Below are positions 13,301-26,071 of a DNA stretch of 64,000 nucleotides, piece after piece. The position numbers and the translations under genes were made by a program. Location: assembly GCA_015680685.1 (NCBI GenBank), contig MNCI01016273.1, forward strand, positions 433,433-497,432, written 5' to 3'. The notes beneath the pieces were generated by a model, which saw only the letters and a list, made by a program, of their open reading frames with translations, was not told the DNA's origin and ran no database searches. The stretch comes from Gnetum montanum. Its lineage: Eukaryota; Streptophyta; Gnetopsida; Gnetales; Gnetaceae. How positions within the stretch are numbered: the stretch's first letter is position 1; every line of letters begins with the position of its first letter.

Positions 13301-13489
13301 TAATTCCTTTGATTCATTTTAGATTTTAAATTTATGTTATAGCATCTATCTTTGTTAGTGTTTAGCTTTTAGCATACATATGTAATATAATTTAAAATTA
13401 TTCCATCATCATAGGTTTCCTTTATGCTTCCTTTTGCCACATGGATATTATTTCCTTGGTATGGCCAACTCTCAATTAGGGGTTTATAC
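10351..13489. other. Unassigned AT-rich region between two Athila-like elements
   Basis: I find no recognisable coding domain on either strand. The only conspicuous structure is the AGATGTCT array at 11786-12018, listed separately. The region could hold a decayed LTR or LARD-type element, since the same array marks the copia-like LTRs, but its ends do not match those LTRs. Confidence 0.4.
11786..12018. repeat. AGATGTCT/AGACATCT motif array outside an LTR
   Basis: About ten close matches to AAGATGTCTTTC or its complement occur in about 230 bp, for example near 11790, 11812, 11845, 11889, 11938, 11957 and 11979. Spacing is irregular, 15-45 bp. The same motif forms arrays in all four copia-like LTRs of the window. 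Confidence 0.7.
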
Positions 13490-14395
13490 CCAATGTAATT
13501 AACTTCAACCTAAGTGATGAAGTCTGCCAATGCATGGCTATCGATGTAGCCTCATCAACACCTCACTATCAATGCATTCTTAGATGTCTTGGCATATATG
13601 CATCAACATTGATCCTCCCTAAGCCTATATAAATGTGCACATTAGCCACATTTATGGTAACTTTGATCATTCCTGTAGCAAAGCTTTTGCAATTTTCTTC
13701 TGTAGGACTTAGAAAATTTTTGCTCTAAGTGCCCATAGCATGGATTAAATTGATTGTATAGAGTTTTATTCAAGTATAATATGTACCTAGACACTTTTGC
13801 ATGACAGATATAAAATCAAGATTTCTTCTCTCCATTATAGCACTTGGATTAGCATTTGGTTTACTTACTAGAATTTTACTTTACATGTATTTTAATTGTC
13901 TATAATCAATAATTTAATATTTTATTTTGTAGTAATGTTAGTATGACCATTTCAAGCATAATATACTAATGCTTAGTAATCCTAGTAGTGAATAATTAGT
14001 ACACCCAATAGTAAATTCTTGGTAACCTAATGACGTTAGTATAAGTGTAAGATGTATACAAAAAATAGGAATGAATACTCTACATTTAGGATATTTTAGC
14101 TTACCTTTAGTTACATTAATTATTTAAAGTTAATCTTTGAATTACTTTATCTTTTAATGCTTTCAAAGATAAAAAATAATAAAATTATAAAAACAAATAT
14201 CTTACACCTCAATCACATTTAGCCAAATAAATGAAATTAACAAAAGTGATGATTAGGAAGATAATAACCAATAACCTCATATTTGACTATCTAGAATAAA
14301 ATTCACTTAGGTAAAAGGAGCTCATGAAATTCAATCAAATTGTATGAACATGCTTGTGATTCGTATGGTTGGATGTAGGGACTACTTGCTCCTCA
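13490..14395 (+). repeat. 5' LTR of plus-strand Athila-like element
   Basis: The end (CTTGCTCCTCA at 14385-14395) and the stretch with CGTATGGTT match the minus-strand LTRs in reverse complement. A TATA box (CTATATAAATG) lies at 13623-13633. The start is estimated from the distance between TATA and LTR edge in the minus-strand copy. Confidence 0.6.
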
Positions 14396-14399
14396 TTAT

Positions 14400-14416
14400 T
14401 GGCACCTTTGCTAAGG
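14400..14416 (+). promoter_or_regulatory. Primer-binding site, tRNA-Asp type
   Basis: TGGCACCTTTGCTAAGG lies four bases after the LTR end and resembles TGGCGCCGTTGCCGGGG. It matches the position and type of the site at 9519-9537. Confidence 0.65.
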
Positions 14417-14572
14417 ACTATCTTTTTAGTTGTTGTGCATTAAGTATTTTAGATAGCTAAATTGTACAAAGGTTATTTTAGGAATATATAATGCCTAATC
14501 CTTAGAAAAAATATAACGAAATATAATTATAGTATTCTATTTGAAGCATGCTATAAACAGAACAAATAGAAA

Positions 14573-17190
14573 ATGCCTTCTTCCTAGCAAGTTGATTCTT
14601 CACACGTTGATGACCTTAATAAACAACATGATAGGATTAGGAGAAAATTTGATGAGATACCTCAACAACTAAAGGTTATTTATGCTCATCCAAATCCCCA
14701 TTATCTTGATTTCACTTTCATGCTTCACTAGGATGAGCAACTACGTTGGATAGAATTGGAGGACAATGTTGTGTTTCTACCTAATCATGTTATTCCCACT
14801 ATTCATGGTAGAACTAATAAAGTTGGGACTTGAACCAGTAGCCCTCAAGTACCAAGTGATAGAACACCTCTCTAGAGACTATTAATCAATAGAAGACCAA
14901 CTTAGAAAACATAAACTCATGAAGGCCCACCATGAAGCCTCTAAGAACAAGAAGGTACTAATCACACTAACCTTATAGTTAGAAAAGAATAACATCAAAC
15001 TTCCATCAAGGTGATCTTAGTATCAAGGTCTTCCTTATTTTAGTGAGGATACTACAACTTATCAATGATTACATTCAACCTTGATAAGCAACCAAGGTCA
15101 GGGGAAAACTAGTCCTACAACTAGGGGAATCTCAAGGCTAAGGTCCCCTAGCTATCTGCTAAATGAATAATCAAGAGACCAAAGAAGGAGAGCAAGTCAA
15201 CATAACTCTTCTATTTCTTCATCCTTATCATCCTCTTTATTGTTAAGCTCTACTAAGGGATAACATGACCAAGACCACAAAAGAAATAATAAAGATCAAG
15301 ATCGAGATGATAGAAGACCCCATCACAGAGATGGAAGAAGGAAACATAAATAGTAATGAAAAGAGAAAAAACATCATTAGGAGAGAACACATAGCAGGAA
15401 ACATCATAGGATACATGACAATGACAGGGATTATCATGAATATAATAACTATGATGAACCACTACTTGCTACTAGAAGCATGATAAACATCTCAAAGGCA
15501 GTTCATATTTTCACTAGGCATCAAAGGAAAAACCAAGTAAAATGGCTTGATATAAGCAACATCTCTAAGTTTTAGGGAGGTTACAATGTTTATCTAAAAC
15601 ACCACTTGCAAGCCTACCAAGAAGCCTATGCCTTGAACAACATCAGAAATGACTAGCATAAGATCAAACTACTTCCTAGGATACTCATTAAAGAATTTGA
15701 AAGTTGGTATTGGTCTTTGGAATCAAAATTTATCTATAGATGAAATACAACTTTGAAGCTATTCAAAGATAAAAAAAACACACTCTAGGATGTCTAACTT
15801 GAAAAAATAGATTCAAGGGTGGAAATAAGGTAATCATGAATCCATTAATTAAACCTTAGAAAGGTTCTTTGTTACATTGATGCCTAGGACATGGTTTTTC
15901 TAAAAGGAAGCAATTTCATCATGTGATAGATGGACTCAGGAATAAAATCAAAGAGACTCTTAGGGTTTATGCCAAGGAAGATTTTTAGAAATGAAATTCC
16001 ATCAAATAAAAATGCTTATTAATTAAGTGGAAAAAGAAGAAGGGAAGCTAAAAAAAAGAAGAAGTGTAAAGGAGTATAACAGAGGTCCCTCTATTTGCAA
16101 AAGAGATATACGTCTCTACAATCCTAAAGAGGAAGCACCATTACATAAGGTTGTGCAAAGTATATCTTTGTCAATTCAAAAATCGATCATAGAGATATCA
16201 ACTAAGGTGGATAAAATGTAGGACTTTTTAGATAAGAAGTTCAAAACTACTCTTAAAATTGTGAAGGAGAAAATATAGTAGGGAAACAAGAACAAAGATA
16301 GAAGAAGTAGAAAGGATGCAATAATGGACTGCCATTAATAGAAAGGTAAGATTATAATAGTTGATGAGGTTGTAGATTTTGATATATAAGATGAAGGATA
16401 TGAAATCTACTCCCAAGAGATGTTGTCCAATACTGTCATACTTGCAAGAATTTGGGGTCTATGCCTTGAATCCAAAGCTTACTAGGAGGAGATTGCCTTA
16501 TCTACAAGGAAATTATCAACAATAGTTCCACTAGAAATAATATTATCCAAGTGGAATGCCACCTTAACATCGATACTACTATCACTAATGGAAAAATCCA
16601 CAACCATGGGGGATGCTACCACGAAGGGAATAATATCATTACTACCAACCTAACCTCATATGGATACTATGTTTAGTAGCTTATATCTCCAAGTGACTCT
16701 ATAGGACACACTTCTTCTTCTCATCATTACTATCCCACTATATATCATAGAGCTATCACTCCATGAAATGAATATTCTTTTGCTTACACTTCTTCTTAAC
16801 TACAACAACACTCTGCATCATATACCTCCACTCCTTTGTCACTTGCACTACCTATGCAAGGTAAGATACCAATGTAGCATCAACAACACAATGCCACATA
16901 GGCCATAAATTTTCAGCCAAATGACAAATGAAGTGATTCTAAGTGTAAGCCTAGAAAAGAGCGTTCATTAAGCCCAACAATTTACTAGATGACTATAGGC
17001 ATTTGTGGCTATGTATCCTTGGCTACTAATACTTCTATAGCTACTCCAAGAACATCTGTTGAGTTACCTTCAAATCAAAGATCACAAAATGTTCACATTG
17101 TCATGTTAATTCATGTAGTTATAGACTTGATAAAGGTAGGACACATTCCTAGGAAAAGAACTAATCCTAAAAGCCCTCTAATTTATTTAT
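14573..17190 (+). pseudogene. gag of plus-strand Athila-like element
   Basis: A start at 14573 (MPSS) opens a frame that reads, after stops, HVDDLNKQHDRIRRKFDEI and DEQLRWIELEDNVVFLPNHV. It aligns with the minus-strand gag from 9405. Further on, 15550-15760 keeps gag-like words (NVYLKHHLQAYQEAYALN in a shifted frame), and 16027-16260 is lysine-rich and probably helical. An intact zinc knuckle is not visible. Many stops and frame changes make it non-functional. Confidence 0.6.
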
Positions 17191-17299
17191 AGATTGTTGG
17201 AAATAATCCATGAAAATATTTTTTACTCTCTAATTTCAATGTGAAATTAATTCCAAAACAAATGTAGAAAACATGAAATCTACCTCAACTTAAGAAATG

Positions 17300-17530
17300 T
17301 AATATTAGGTTAGATGATAATATCCAGCAAACTTCCTAGTTATCCATGTGGATAACCACAAAGAAAACTTTGTAACTATTATGGGAAGAGCTTGTCTAAG
17401 TATAATTGATGCTAATTTACACATCAAAGACCTCTCCTTGGAAATTTCTAAGGAACATGAAATTGGTATGATTGAAAAGAAGAGGATTCTATGCATTGCA
17501 TATAGTGGTACATTGTGTCATTATGTGTAG
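17300..17530 (+). pseudogene. Protease-region remnant, plus-strand Athila-like element
   Basis: The frame 17348-17530 reads VDNHKENFVTIMGRACL, followed by ANLHIKDLSLEIS, and is the counterpart of minus-strand 6632-6387. It lies between gag and RT, where Athila elements encode the end of their aspartic protease. The catalytic triad is not visible. Confidence 0.5.
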
Positions 17531-17929
17531 AAAATATGGATAGTAAAGAGCATGTCTATTGTAGCATGCAAGAATTGTGTTGAAACCATGAGTGTCTAAA
17601 GGTGCCTATACATAGTAGCCACAAAACAAAAATACATCTAGTGGCTAACTAAAGATGATAGCTCTAGTTCCACCATGTGCATGAAACCAAATGAAATTCT
17701 TACAAGTATCTATATAAATAAGTTCGATGAGATGGAGCAATTCTAGATCCAACTTTTCAAAGCAGAATATAGAAAAGAAGAAGAAATGGATTAGGAAGAG
17801 TTGAAAATCCCTTATACTTCTAAACAAGCATCCTTATAACTAAAATTCTTACTAGAATCTATGAAATATGTATTCCTAGACAATGAATAGCTCGTAATCA
17901 TTAATGCCTAGCTCACTAAAGAAAAAACT

Positions 17930-19290
17930 GAAAAGTTACTAAAGGTAATCAACAAATGTCCAATAGCCTTTTCTTAGTCATATGATGAGTTAATAGGAAT
18001 AGATCCATGTATATGCTAACATCGAAACTACACAGACTTCACCATTAAACCAAAGAGGCAATTACAAAGGAGATTAAATCTAAAATTAAAACAAGTTGTT
18101 AAAAATGAAGTTCATAACCTTCTCAAGGTTGGATTCATCTATCCAATGATAGATAGTGAGTGGGTAAGCCCACATGTTATTATACCAAATAAAGATGGCT
18201 AATTGAGATTCTATGTAAACTACAAGCTATTGAACATGACTATGTTCAAGTATCATGTTTTGCTATTAAATGCAATTGTAAGGTAAAATTATTATAATTT
18301 TATTGATGGGTAAAATAGGTATAATTAAATAAAAATTACTCCAAAAGACTAGGCTAAAAATACTTTCACAAGTTCTTGGAAAACTTTCACATACAAGAAG
18401 ATGTCTTTTATCCTATACAATGCTCCTACAACCTTTCAATACCTAGTCTAAGTACCTTTCAACAATAGATTAGTAGTGCTATGGAAGTGTTTATAGATAA
18501 CTTCTCCACCTATGGAGCTAATTTTAAATAAGCATTGAACTATCTTAAGCAAGTACTAAAATGATATGTTGAGATGAACCTATGACTCAATTAGCAAAAG
18601 AGCCATTTGATGGTCCAAGAGGGCATTATCTTGATGCATATAATTTCAAGAAAAGGAATTAAGGTGAGCACTAAAAGGATATAGGTTATCTAAGGAATTA
18701 TTAGATAAACTCAAATAGTCAAAGATATAAGATCATTTCTTGGTCATACTGGTTGTTACAAGTATTTTATTTATAAATTCTCTAAAATAACCAAGCCATT
18801 GGTTAAGCTTATCAAGAAGAATTTAACATTTTAGTTAACCAAGAAATTCAAATAAGCATTTCAACACCTAAAATAGAAGCTCACAGAGATACCAATTGTA
18901 CATGTCCTTGGTTGATCCAAACCATTTTAGATCATGATAGATGCATCCAAGTATGCATTAAGAGTAGTGCTTATACAAATGGATGATCAAAAACATCCAT
19001 CTTACATCCATTGTGTAAGTAAGAGCATTGGGAGTGCACAACTTAATTACACCACTACAAGAAAGAAACTCATGGAGGGGGTGTATGCTCGAGAGAAATT
19101 CCAACACTATGTACCTGAATATTCAATTTTTATGCACACTAAACATAATGCAATTTGCTTCTTGATGAATAAGCCAACAATGAGCCTTCATGTTATGTTG
19201 TCATTAGTAATCTTATAAGAGTTTGATCTAAAAATGGTGGATAGTAATGGAATCAAGGATGTATTTGTAGATCATTTATCTTGATTAAGA
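17930..19290 (+). pseudogene. Reverse transcriptase-RNase H of plus-strand Athila-like element
   Basis: The RT entry reads LLKVINKCPIAF and SYDELIGIDPCIC. It is followed by QRRLNLKLKQVVKNEV, GFIYPMIDSEWVSPHVIIPN and YVNYKLLN. The palm motif reads MEVFIDNFSTYG near 18490 (DN where active enzymes have DD). RNase H occupies 18934-19218 with MIDASKYALRVVLIQMDD and YIHCVSKS, which keeps its first aspartate. The product would copy element RNA into DNA in the cytoplasmic particle. Many stops, and the lost palm aspartate, show that it is inactive. Confidence 0.8.
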
Positions 19291-19429
19291 TGGAATAACA
19301 ATGATGATGAAGAGTCCTTTTTTGATCAATTTCCACATGAGCTTCTCTTTGCTAAGGAAACTAAAGTTCACACACCAAGGTCACAAACTAGTATGATGAA
19401 TTTCTCTTTGAATGAGACTATAGAAGGAA

Positions 19430-20141
19430 ATAATATTTTCTCCACCAAGTAAAATACTACAAAAAGATAGAGGACAACCTCTACAAGGTTTGTGTCAAGA
19501 GCATGGTATGGAGGCATGTACCTGTAGATCAACTAAGACTCCTTCAAGATGCTCATGAGGGTCCTTGTAGGGCTCATTATGTTGGAAGGAGAACTTCCAT
19601 AAAGATCCTAACAATAGGATATTTTTGACTAATGATCTTCAAGGGAATCCACCATTTCATCCATTCATGCAAAAGATGCCAATGATATAAAGGAATGGTA
19701 ACTAGGATGAAAGGGTCCTAGTAATGGATTTAACCACTAGAGAATTTCAACCTTTAAGAAATTGAATTCATAGGATCCATCACTCCTATGTCTAATGGAA
19801 AGTCTTATATCATTATTACTATTGACTATTATACAAAATGAGTTGAAGCTATAGTTGTTCCTGACTATACCTATATTACTATAGATCGATTTTTTCAACA
19901 ACAAATGGTATTTCTAGAGCACTAATTTTTGATAATGGAACACATTGCATAGAAGTTATTGTTTGTATGTTGTTTCAACACTTAAAGTGCAACATAAACT
20001 TACAACATCCTACCATCCTTAAGCCACCGATCAAGCCAAAGTAACCAATAGAAATATTACTCAAATCCTAACATAGACCATTAGTAGATATAGAAAAGAC
20101 TAGAATACCAAATTCAATGATACCCTCTAAGTATTTTGCTC
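19430..20141 (+). pseudogene. Integrase N-terminal part, plus-strand Athila-like element
   Basis: Broken frames read YYKKIEDNLYKVCVKSM, then QLRLLQDAHEGPCRAHYVG and HSCKRCQ (remains of the HHCC zinc domain). EFIGSITPMSNGKSYIIITID then carries the first part of the catalytic core. The last readable words, RYRKD-NTKFNDTL, stop at the copia-like LTR beginning at 20142. The matching C-terminal part resumes at 28841. Confidence 0.7.
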
Positions 20142-21383
20142 TATGGATCATTGAACTTAGAATGGGAGGAATGAATAAGTTTCCTACATTAAAACTCTAT
20201 AACATAGAAGCATACACACAAAATTTAATGTGGCTTCTCAACTTGGGTAGTTCACACTTGGAGGGTAGATCGCTAACATACCTCTAAACTTTATTGATCT
20301 TAAAATGTGATTAAATGGTTCACATCCTATACAATCTTCAAGCCTTTCTCTAGATTATTATGTCACAACACTAGCCACTTAACCTCGCAAGGTCCCATCA
20401 TGCTTGGAATGTGATTTCTAGGCTCCCATAACCTTTATAACCTTGAGCTTTACTCTGGAGTGTTGTGCCACAACACCAACAACTCAATCCCATAGGATCT
20501 CAACAAGCTCCAACAAGATGCCTTCCTACAAGAAGCATATCAATCGTGCAGGGCAACAAGAGAGAACAATTTACAAGGGAGAAATGCAACTCAGTTTGTT
20601 GATCCTTGTATGTTAAAGTACAACACACTTTACAATGAAAAAATGATGATACAATGAAGAGCAAAAATGATTACTAATTTACAAAATGATTGTACAATGA
20701 TTACACATAAGCTTGCATATTTCCCAATGCATATGATGTTTTCTTATAACTACCATGTTTCTAAATCCATCTTGAAACTCATGGAACAACTAGGCAATGG
20801 TCACAAATGATTATGAAAGATTTCTTCTTCATGCTTGAGATGTCTTTCTAAATTTTTCTTTTGTTTTAGGAAGATTTCTTTGTTTGGAGGAGGCATCTTT
20901 GTTTGATGGGAGACATCTTTGTCTGATGGAAGATGTCTTTCTGAATCTAGCCTGCATTCTATGAAGACATCTTTACTTGAGGAAAGATGTCTACTATTTC
21001 TTGAAGATGTCTTTTCCTATGTTCACTCCAATTCTACCAAGACATCTATTGTTTCCCAAAGAAATCTTTCACAAACTTTCTTTATCCTTTGAATTCATTG
21101 TTCCTTATTCACAACCTTGATCTTCCATATGCTTTGATGATGAAAATGTTGCTTGTACAGTATCTGGTCCTTGTCCACATTCTTTGTAATTCTTGCATGT
21201 TCATTTGAGACCTTGTTAATGACCTCCTCTAAGCTCTAGAATAGTTTATTTTTTGTCATCTATGTAGGCTTTAGCTCATCTTGGTTTCCCATGTATAAAG
21301 ACCTATAAACACAATAACCACCCAAGCATGCAAATGATCTTTGACTATATCTTACTTAATGTTTTGACATACCAAAAGGTCCA
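20142..21383 (-). repeat. 3' LTR of copia-like element A
   Basis: It aligns along its length with the LTR at 27639-28835 (both start TRTGGATCATT in plus view and end ACCAAAAGGTCC). It contains two copies of the internal repeat of about 105 bp, and the AGATGTCT array near 20837-21050. Confidence 0.85.
20837..21050. repeat. AGATGTCT array in copia-like LTR (left, element A)
   Basis: About nine matches to AGACATCTTT or AGATGTCTTT lie 330-550 bp from the LTR 5' end (read on the minus strand), upstream of the internal repeats. Confidence 0.75.
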
Positions 21384-21833
21384 TAATCTCCCCATTTTTG
21401 ATAATGTTAAAAATTTAAGAAAATGGGTTAGTGATCATACATATATAACCTTACTACTCTTCCCCTTTTTAAACAACAATAAAAAAGGATAGAGGACACA
21501 AACTTGGTTATCTAATGAAACAATAATTTTTAGATAACAAAACATCATGACATAATCCCAACAATATATAGTGAAGCAAGAAAATCAATTAAAAGAGTAC
21601 ACATTTTTAGCACTAAGTTTTGTGAAGAGGTGCCCTTAATTTTTCAAGAACTGATCTAAGCCTTCCAAGTGATATTCAAACTTAAGACATGAAATGAAGT
21701 ATAGGAATTGAAGATCAAGTAACTTGTCACTAAAGCAATAAGTCATTAGTAGTTTTCATCGCATGGTTCATTCATTTTCTAATATTCTCCATCCTTTTAA
21801 AACATCAACAAAAGATTAGGGTATATCTTATTG
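21384..21833. other. Polypurine tract and unassigned 3' leader of element A
   Basis: The first bases (TAATCTCCCCATTTTT in plus view) are the reverse complement of a purine-rich tract, as expected just inside a 3' LTR. The rest is AT-rich and shows no coding signal on either strand. Confidence 0.5.
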
Positions 21834-24600
21834 TTGGCGACCGTTTGGGACGCGACCACCAACGAGTGTCCTTGAACAGGATTTAGGTGCCTGCTAGTCT
21901 CTGGCAACACCAAGGCCCAGATACCTCCAAATAAACTTAGTAGTTAATGTGAGTATGCGTATGTGCTGTTGCAGCGTGTGGTTGTGTAAAATGTAACAAT
22001 TGTGTTGTGTGTGAACTACAAATGACTTACTTTAAAGAGATTCAGCCAACTTTGCCAAGTATTGTGAGTTCTTGAAAATTTCCTATTTTGTTCAACTGCC
22101 TAGTCTACGTGGTCCTTATAATACCTACTTGTAACAAATAAAATTTTGCAAAAACATTTGAGCACAACTCCGCAATCTACTCCTAATTTTCCCCAGAGAA
22201 AGAGATAGTTCCACAAGAAAACTAGAAATAGAGCAAGATTCGATGGAAATAAGCAGAAAAGAAAAGAAAGCAGATTTGTGTAGACCTCAAATATTTAAAC
22301 AAGGTAAAATGACACGAGTAAACACTTCGCAATAAAGCTATCCCAAATTCAATATCTACGAATTGTTCAAACTTCCAAGGCTCAAACAAGCAATATCTTC
22401 AAGACAATCCTATTATGCTACCAAAAATTGCTGCGTAAACTACCACGTACGAGACTCCATTTTGACTAGATAATAGATGTCAACGATTGCATTCAAACAG
22501 AACCTTTAAAAGACTTGACAATTTCTGATTGAAATACCACGGGAATTCACTTTAAAGATAAAAAGAAGCTATTCTGGTCCCATCAAAATACCAAAGATTT
22601 TCTGAACCCTCTCGACTACTGAATTGTTCAACGGCGTGACTACAAACAGAGGCTCTCTTACAACAATCCCAATAGCAGTTCCCACACGTTGCACAATAAC
22701 GAAATTTACTACTAAAATGCTCTTAAGGCTTTTAAACACAAGCGCTTCTATGGCAAAATTTTAATAGAAATTTCTATCGGGCAACAAGAACAATAAGAGC
22801 AATCTAAAAATCCCAAAATTACTTGCCAAGGATGATACTATCTAAACCACTAGCTAAGCAATTTAAACAAAACAAAAAATGAAATGCATAACTCACAGGA
22901 CCATGACAAAGAGGCTGAAATCTTTTCTTTAGCAAGCCATCTTCTTTACAAATCTTCCAAGTGTGATGTGTGAGACCCAATCTTATGATCCCCCTCCCCT
23001 CCTCCTTGACTTCTGAAGCCTTTTTATAGGGTTCCAAGGTAGGTAGGGAAGTTACATATTTAAATATCTCAAAATATCTCTCCTAACTTCTCTCTCAAGG
23101 AATTTGACTAACCAATCAGAAGATTACTTGTCCAACAAGCTAGGAGAAGGTTATGTGGTTAGGGAGTTAGGAAGTTATGCATAAAATGAGGAGCATTTTA
23201 TGCTAACTTTAATGTAATGTGACATTGAATAGGATAACCAATATTGCAAATTCTTAATGGGCAGTAACTAATATATTTCATAACTTGGGGTAAATGATGG
23301 CAGGTCTCTAAGTCTTCAAACCAAAAAAATGAAAATGCAGCGTATTCAATAGAGGTTTCTGAAACCGATTTGAATGTGGAGATCATTAAGGTAGCGAACG
23401 TTCCTATTACCGCAGAATTTGAAAAATTTATAATTCATATGGCCCTAATCTTGGTTTAAACCCCTAAAATCTCCAATGACTATTATTGTTGCTACTTCAT
23501 GGTGTTCGAATCCTCCATCGATGTGGCTTATTCAAGGGCATCATTGCAGATGATGAGCCTGTTGGATATAATGACGTCCATGACATGGCTTGAAGGCGTT
23601 TTATCTTGCCGCAGAGGCTCTCCTTATCGCGTTCACGTCTACATCGGTGTTGTCATCCTCCCTGCTGAATTCATGGACTGTCCAAAATCTAAATGATGAC
23701 AATCAATGATACTTGCAGAAGATGCAATAAGGCTAAGCTTGAATTTCGTGATGGCCGTGGTTGAAGGCGACTTGTTTGTGAACCAATCACCACTGCGGTT
23801 CAATATTCTTTCCACATTTACTGATGGACGTGTGTCTCTTAATTTTATTTTACTTTCTTCTATTTCTTCCCGAAACCTGCAAGAACCGACACATGTTTGA
23901 AGCAAGATTCATATGCAACATCATCCGAAGCCATCGATTCAAACTGCCTCCGCACAATAGGGCCCTGTAAAATCGTAACTGATGATCATCGCGGGGGAAG
24001 GCCCTACAACTGCAATCTGACTCTGCCGAATCCTGCTGGAGAAGAAAGGGGTTTTTGAATAACAACGCACCCAAATAGAGGGTTTCAATTCCTGTTTTGC
24101 CCCCAAAACTAACTTAGGGTTTCCTGTGTTTTTTATGTTTGTTTGCCTACGCCCGCTGCTGACCTTTCTACGCCCACTGCTGCGCACGCCGCTGACCCTT
24201 CTGCACTACCGTTGTTCATCCGTTCTCTACCGAATCCACCTTGAGATTGCCTCCAACATTTTGTTCTTGACTTTTTGAAAAAGGAAATCAGCAACGTCAA
24301 CGACTGCAACGGTGCAGAGCGACGGCGGCGGAGGCGTTTGATGGCTTGGCCGTGATTTTACGGTGGCCATGTATTTTCTAGTTACACCGCAGTCTTCTTT
24401 TCTCTTCACTGGTGCTGCATAATTTTCAAAAAACTCGAGGCGATGCTGATTTTTTTTGATTAATTCTTGTTTTACATGAAATTTCAAATGTTGTCTTTTT
24501 AAGGACACAACCGAATTTCACAATCGAGATCTGCAACTTTGTGCCTATTACATAAATAATATACTCCCTTCCTTACTGATTTTACTATCTTCTGATCTTT
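21834..24600. other. GC-richer island of unknown origin inside element A
   Basis: Base composition shifts sharply at about 21834 (TGTTGGCGACCG, several CG dinucleotides) and returns to AT-rich near 24600. CG dinucleotides are common here, unlike the CG-poor flanks. On the minus strand a TATA-like CTATAAAAAG lies near 23028-23019. A start codon at 23959 opens MASDDVAYESC with a stop soon after. Minus-strand text with many purines and plausible splice signals suggests a captured or inserted gene fragment or a younger mobile element. I recognise no domain and could not pair the ends. Confidence 0.4.
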
Positions 24601-26071
24601 GACAAGCGAATAATCCAGCACTTTCATCTTGTACCCAAAGGGCTTCAACATAAAATTTTTACCAGTAAATCAATCTTCTAAACTAAAACACCCATCAACC
24701 TTCAACTCTAAGGATGTACTTAACTTACAACCATAGATTCTTATAATTTTGAATAAAATATTTAAACTGTTCCATGGAATGGCCAAATGTGCCAACACTT
24801 ATATGATTGGAATTGTATAGAAATACTAATTAAAAATAGCCATGCCAAATTCTTAATTCTTCGTCTCAAGGCAAACTATTCAATAGATAAATCAATCATA
24901 ACAAAAAATCCTGTGCCAATAATAAAATTAGCTAATTTCTTTACAAAAATAGGTACTTCTCACTTCAGCTTATGAGTGAATATCGAATAGGTGGGCTAAA
25001 GATACATTAAGATTTTCTCTTATCAGTTCAAGACAAATGAGCTATAACTAATCAAGAAACAACACATAACTTTGATGCCAAAGATAATAACAAGCAGTCC
25101 ATCTAAATGTCTCATCAAGACTTGTATCTCTTAATCAAAAATTGCTGACATTTACAAAAGGATAAGGAACTAACACAACAAAGCATAGATAGGTATTTAT
25201 ATAAAGCAATACAACAAACACAACACAACCACTTTTCAAACACAACTCATATACCTTATTTTTACCAAAGGATATTAGGAACACAAATTCAAAACACAAT
25301 CATCCACTTAAAAATACCTCTTGAAGACCTTTTCTTACTTATTTTGGAATATCTTGCTATTTTAGTATTTCTTGGATTAAGTCTCTACAGACTTCCCCTA
25401 CATTGGTATCCTCCAAGATGAAGATGGGTAATGAGGAGTATGCTCCCCTACACATGTACAACTTTTCTTGGAACTTTAAGATCAACTTGTAAATCATCAA
25501 AGTATTACAACTGTAATTGACTATTAAGATCTAGTGTGGAGACTAATGTTTCCAAACTACAATATTTCAAGGATCTATCTTATCTTATATATAGCAAAAA
25601 TATTCCAAAGGACATGAGCTTAAGATCATATCATCACAAGAATTTTAGAATAAGCAAGATTAAATGCAAGATAAGAAATTATTATAAGTGCTACACTATA
25701 AATCTTCACAAAACCAACTATATCAATAACATGAATGAATGTAAGAAATTCTCTAGACACTTATTCCATCATTTTTTTGATCTAGACAAGACACAAATAA
25801 TTTTGGAATTCTCAACCACTATTTTTATTAACTAGTAAGAAAATAGATGGAAAAGTTACCTTAACTTACCTTGCTTGCTAGGAAGAGGAGATAATCAATG
25901 GAGTTTGAAATGAATTTCCCTATCATGAAGTAGCTCCTTGTCCTTCATTTCTCTCTCATTAGATCATATATGTGATGTTTCTATTTTTCCATGCTCTTTA
26001 CAATAGAACCTTTGATCACCTATTGCATCATTTTCAATTCTCCACCTCTCTTCATTCTCACTGACTGGTAT
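24601..26071. other. Unassigned internal part of copia-like element A
   Basis: AT-rich sequence with short open frames on both strands, none resembling protease, integrase or RT. This is where an autonomous copia element read on the minus strand would carry pol. Confidence 0.4.

Noticed and set aside
15243-15483. Overlapping open frames on both strands rich in Ile, Met and His
   Set aside because: AT-rich purine tract inside the decayed gag. Frames on both strands over the same bases are composition effects.
24787-24975. 62-codon plus-strand frame with lysine/isoleucine-rich text
   Set aside because: It looked briefly like a retroelement gag or integrase tail, but no motif could be matched and it opposes the orientation of element A.
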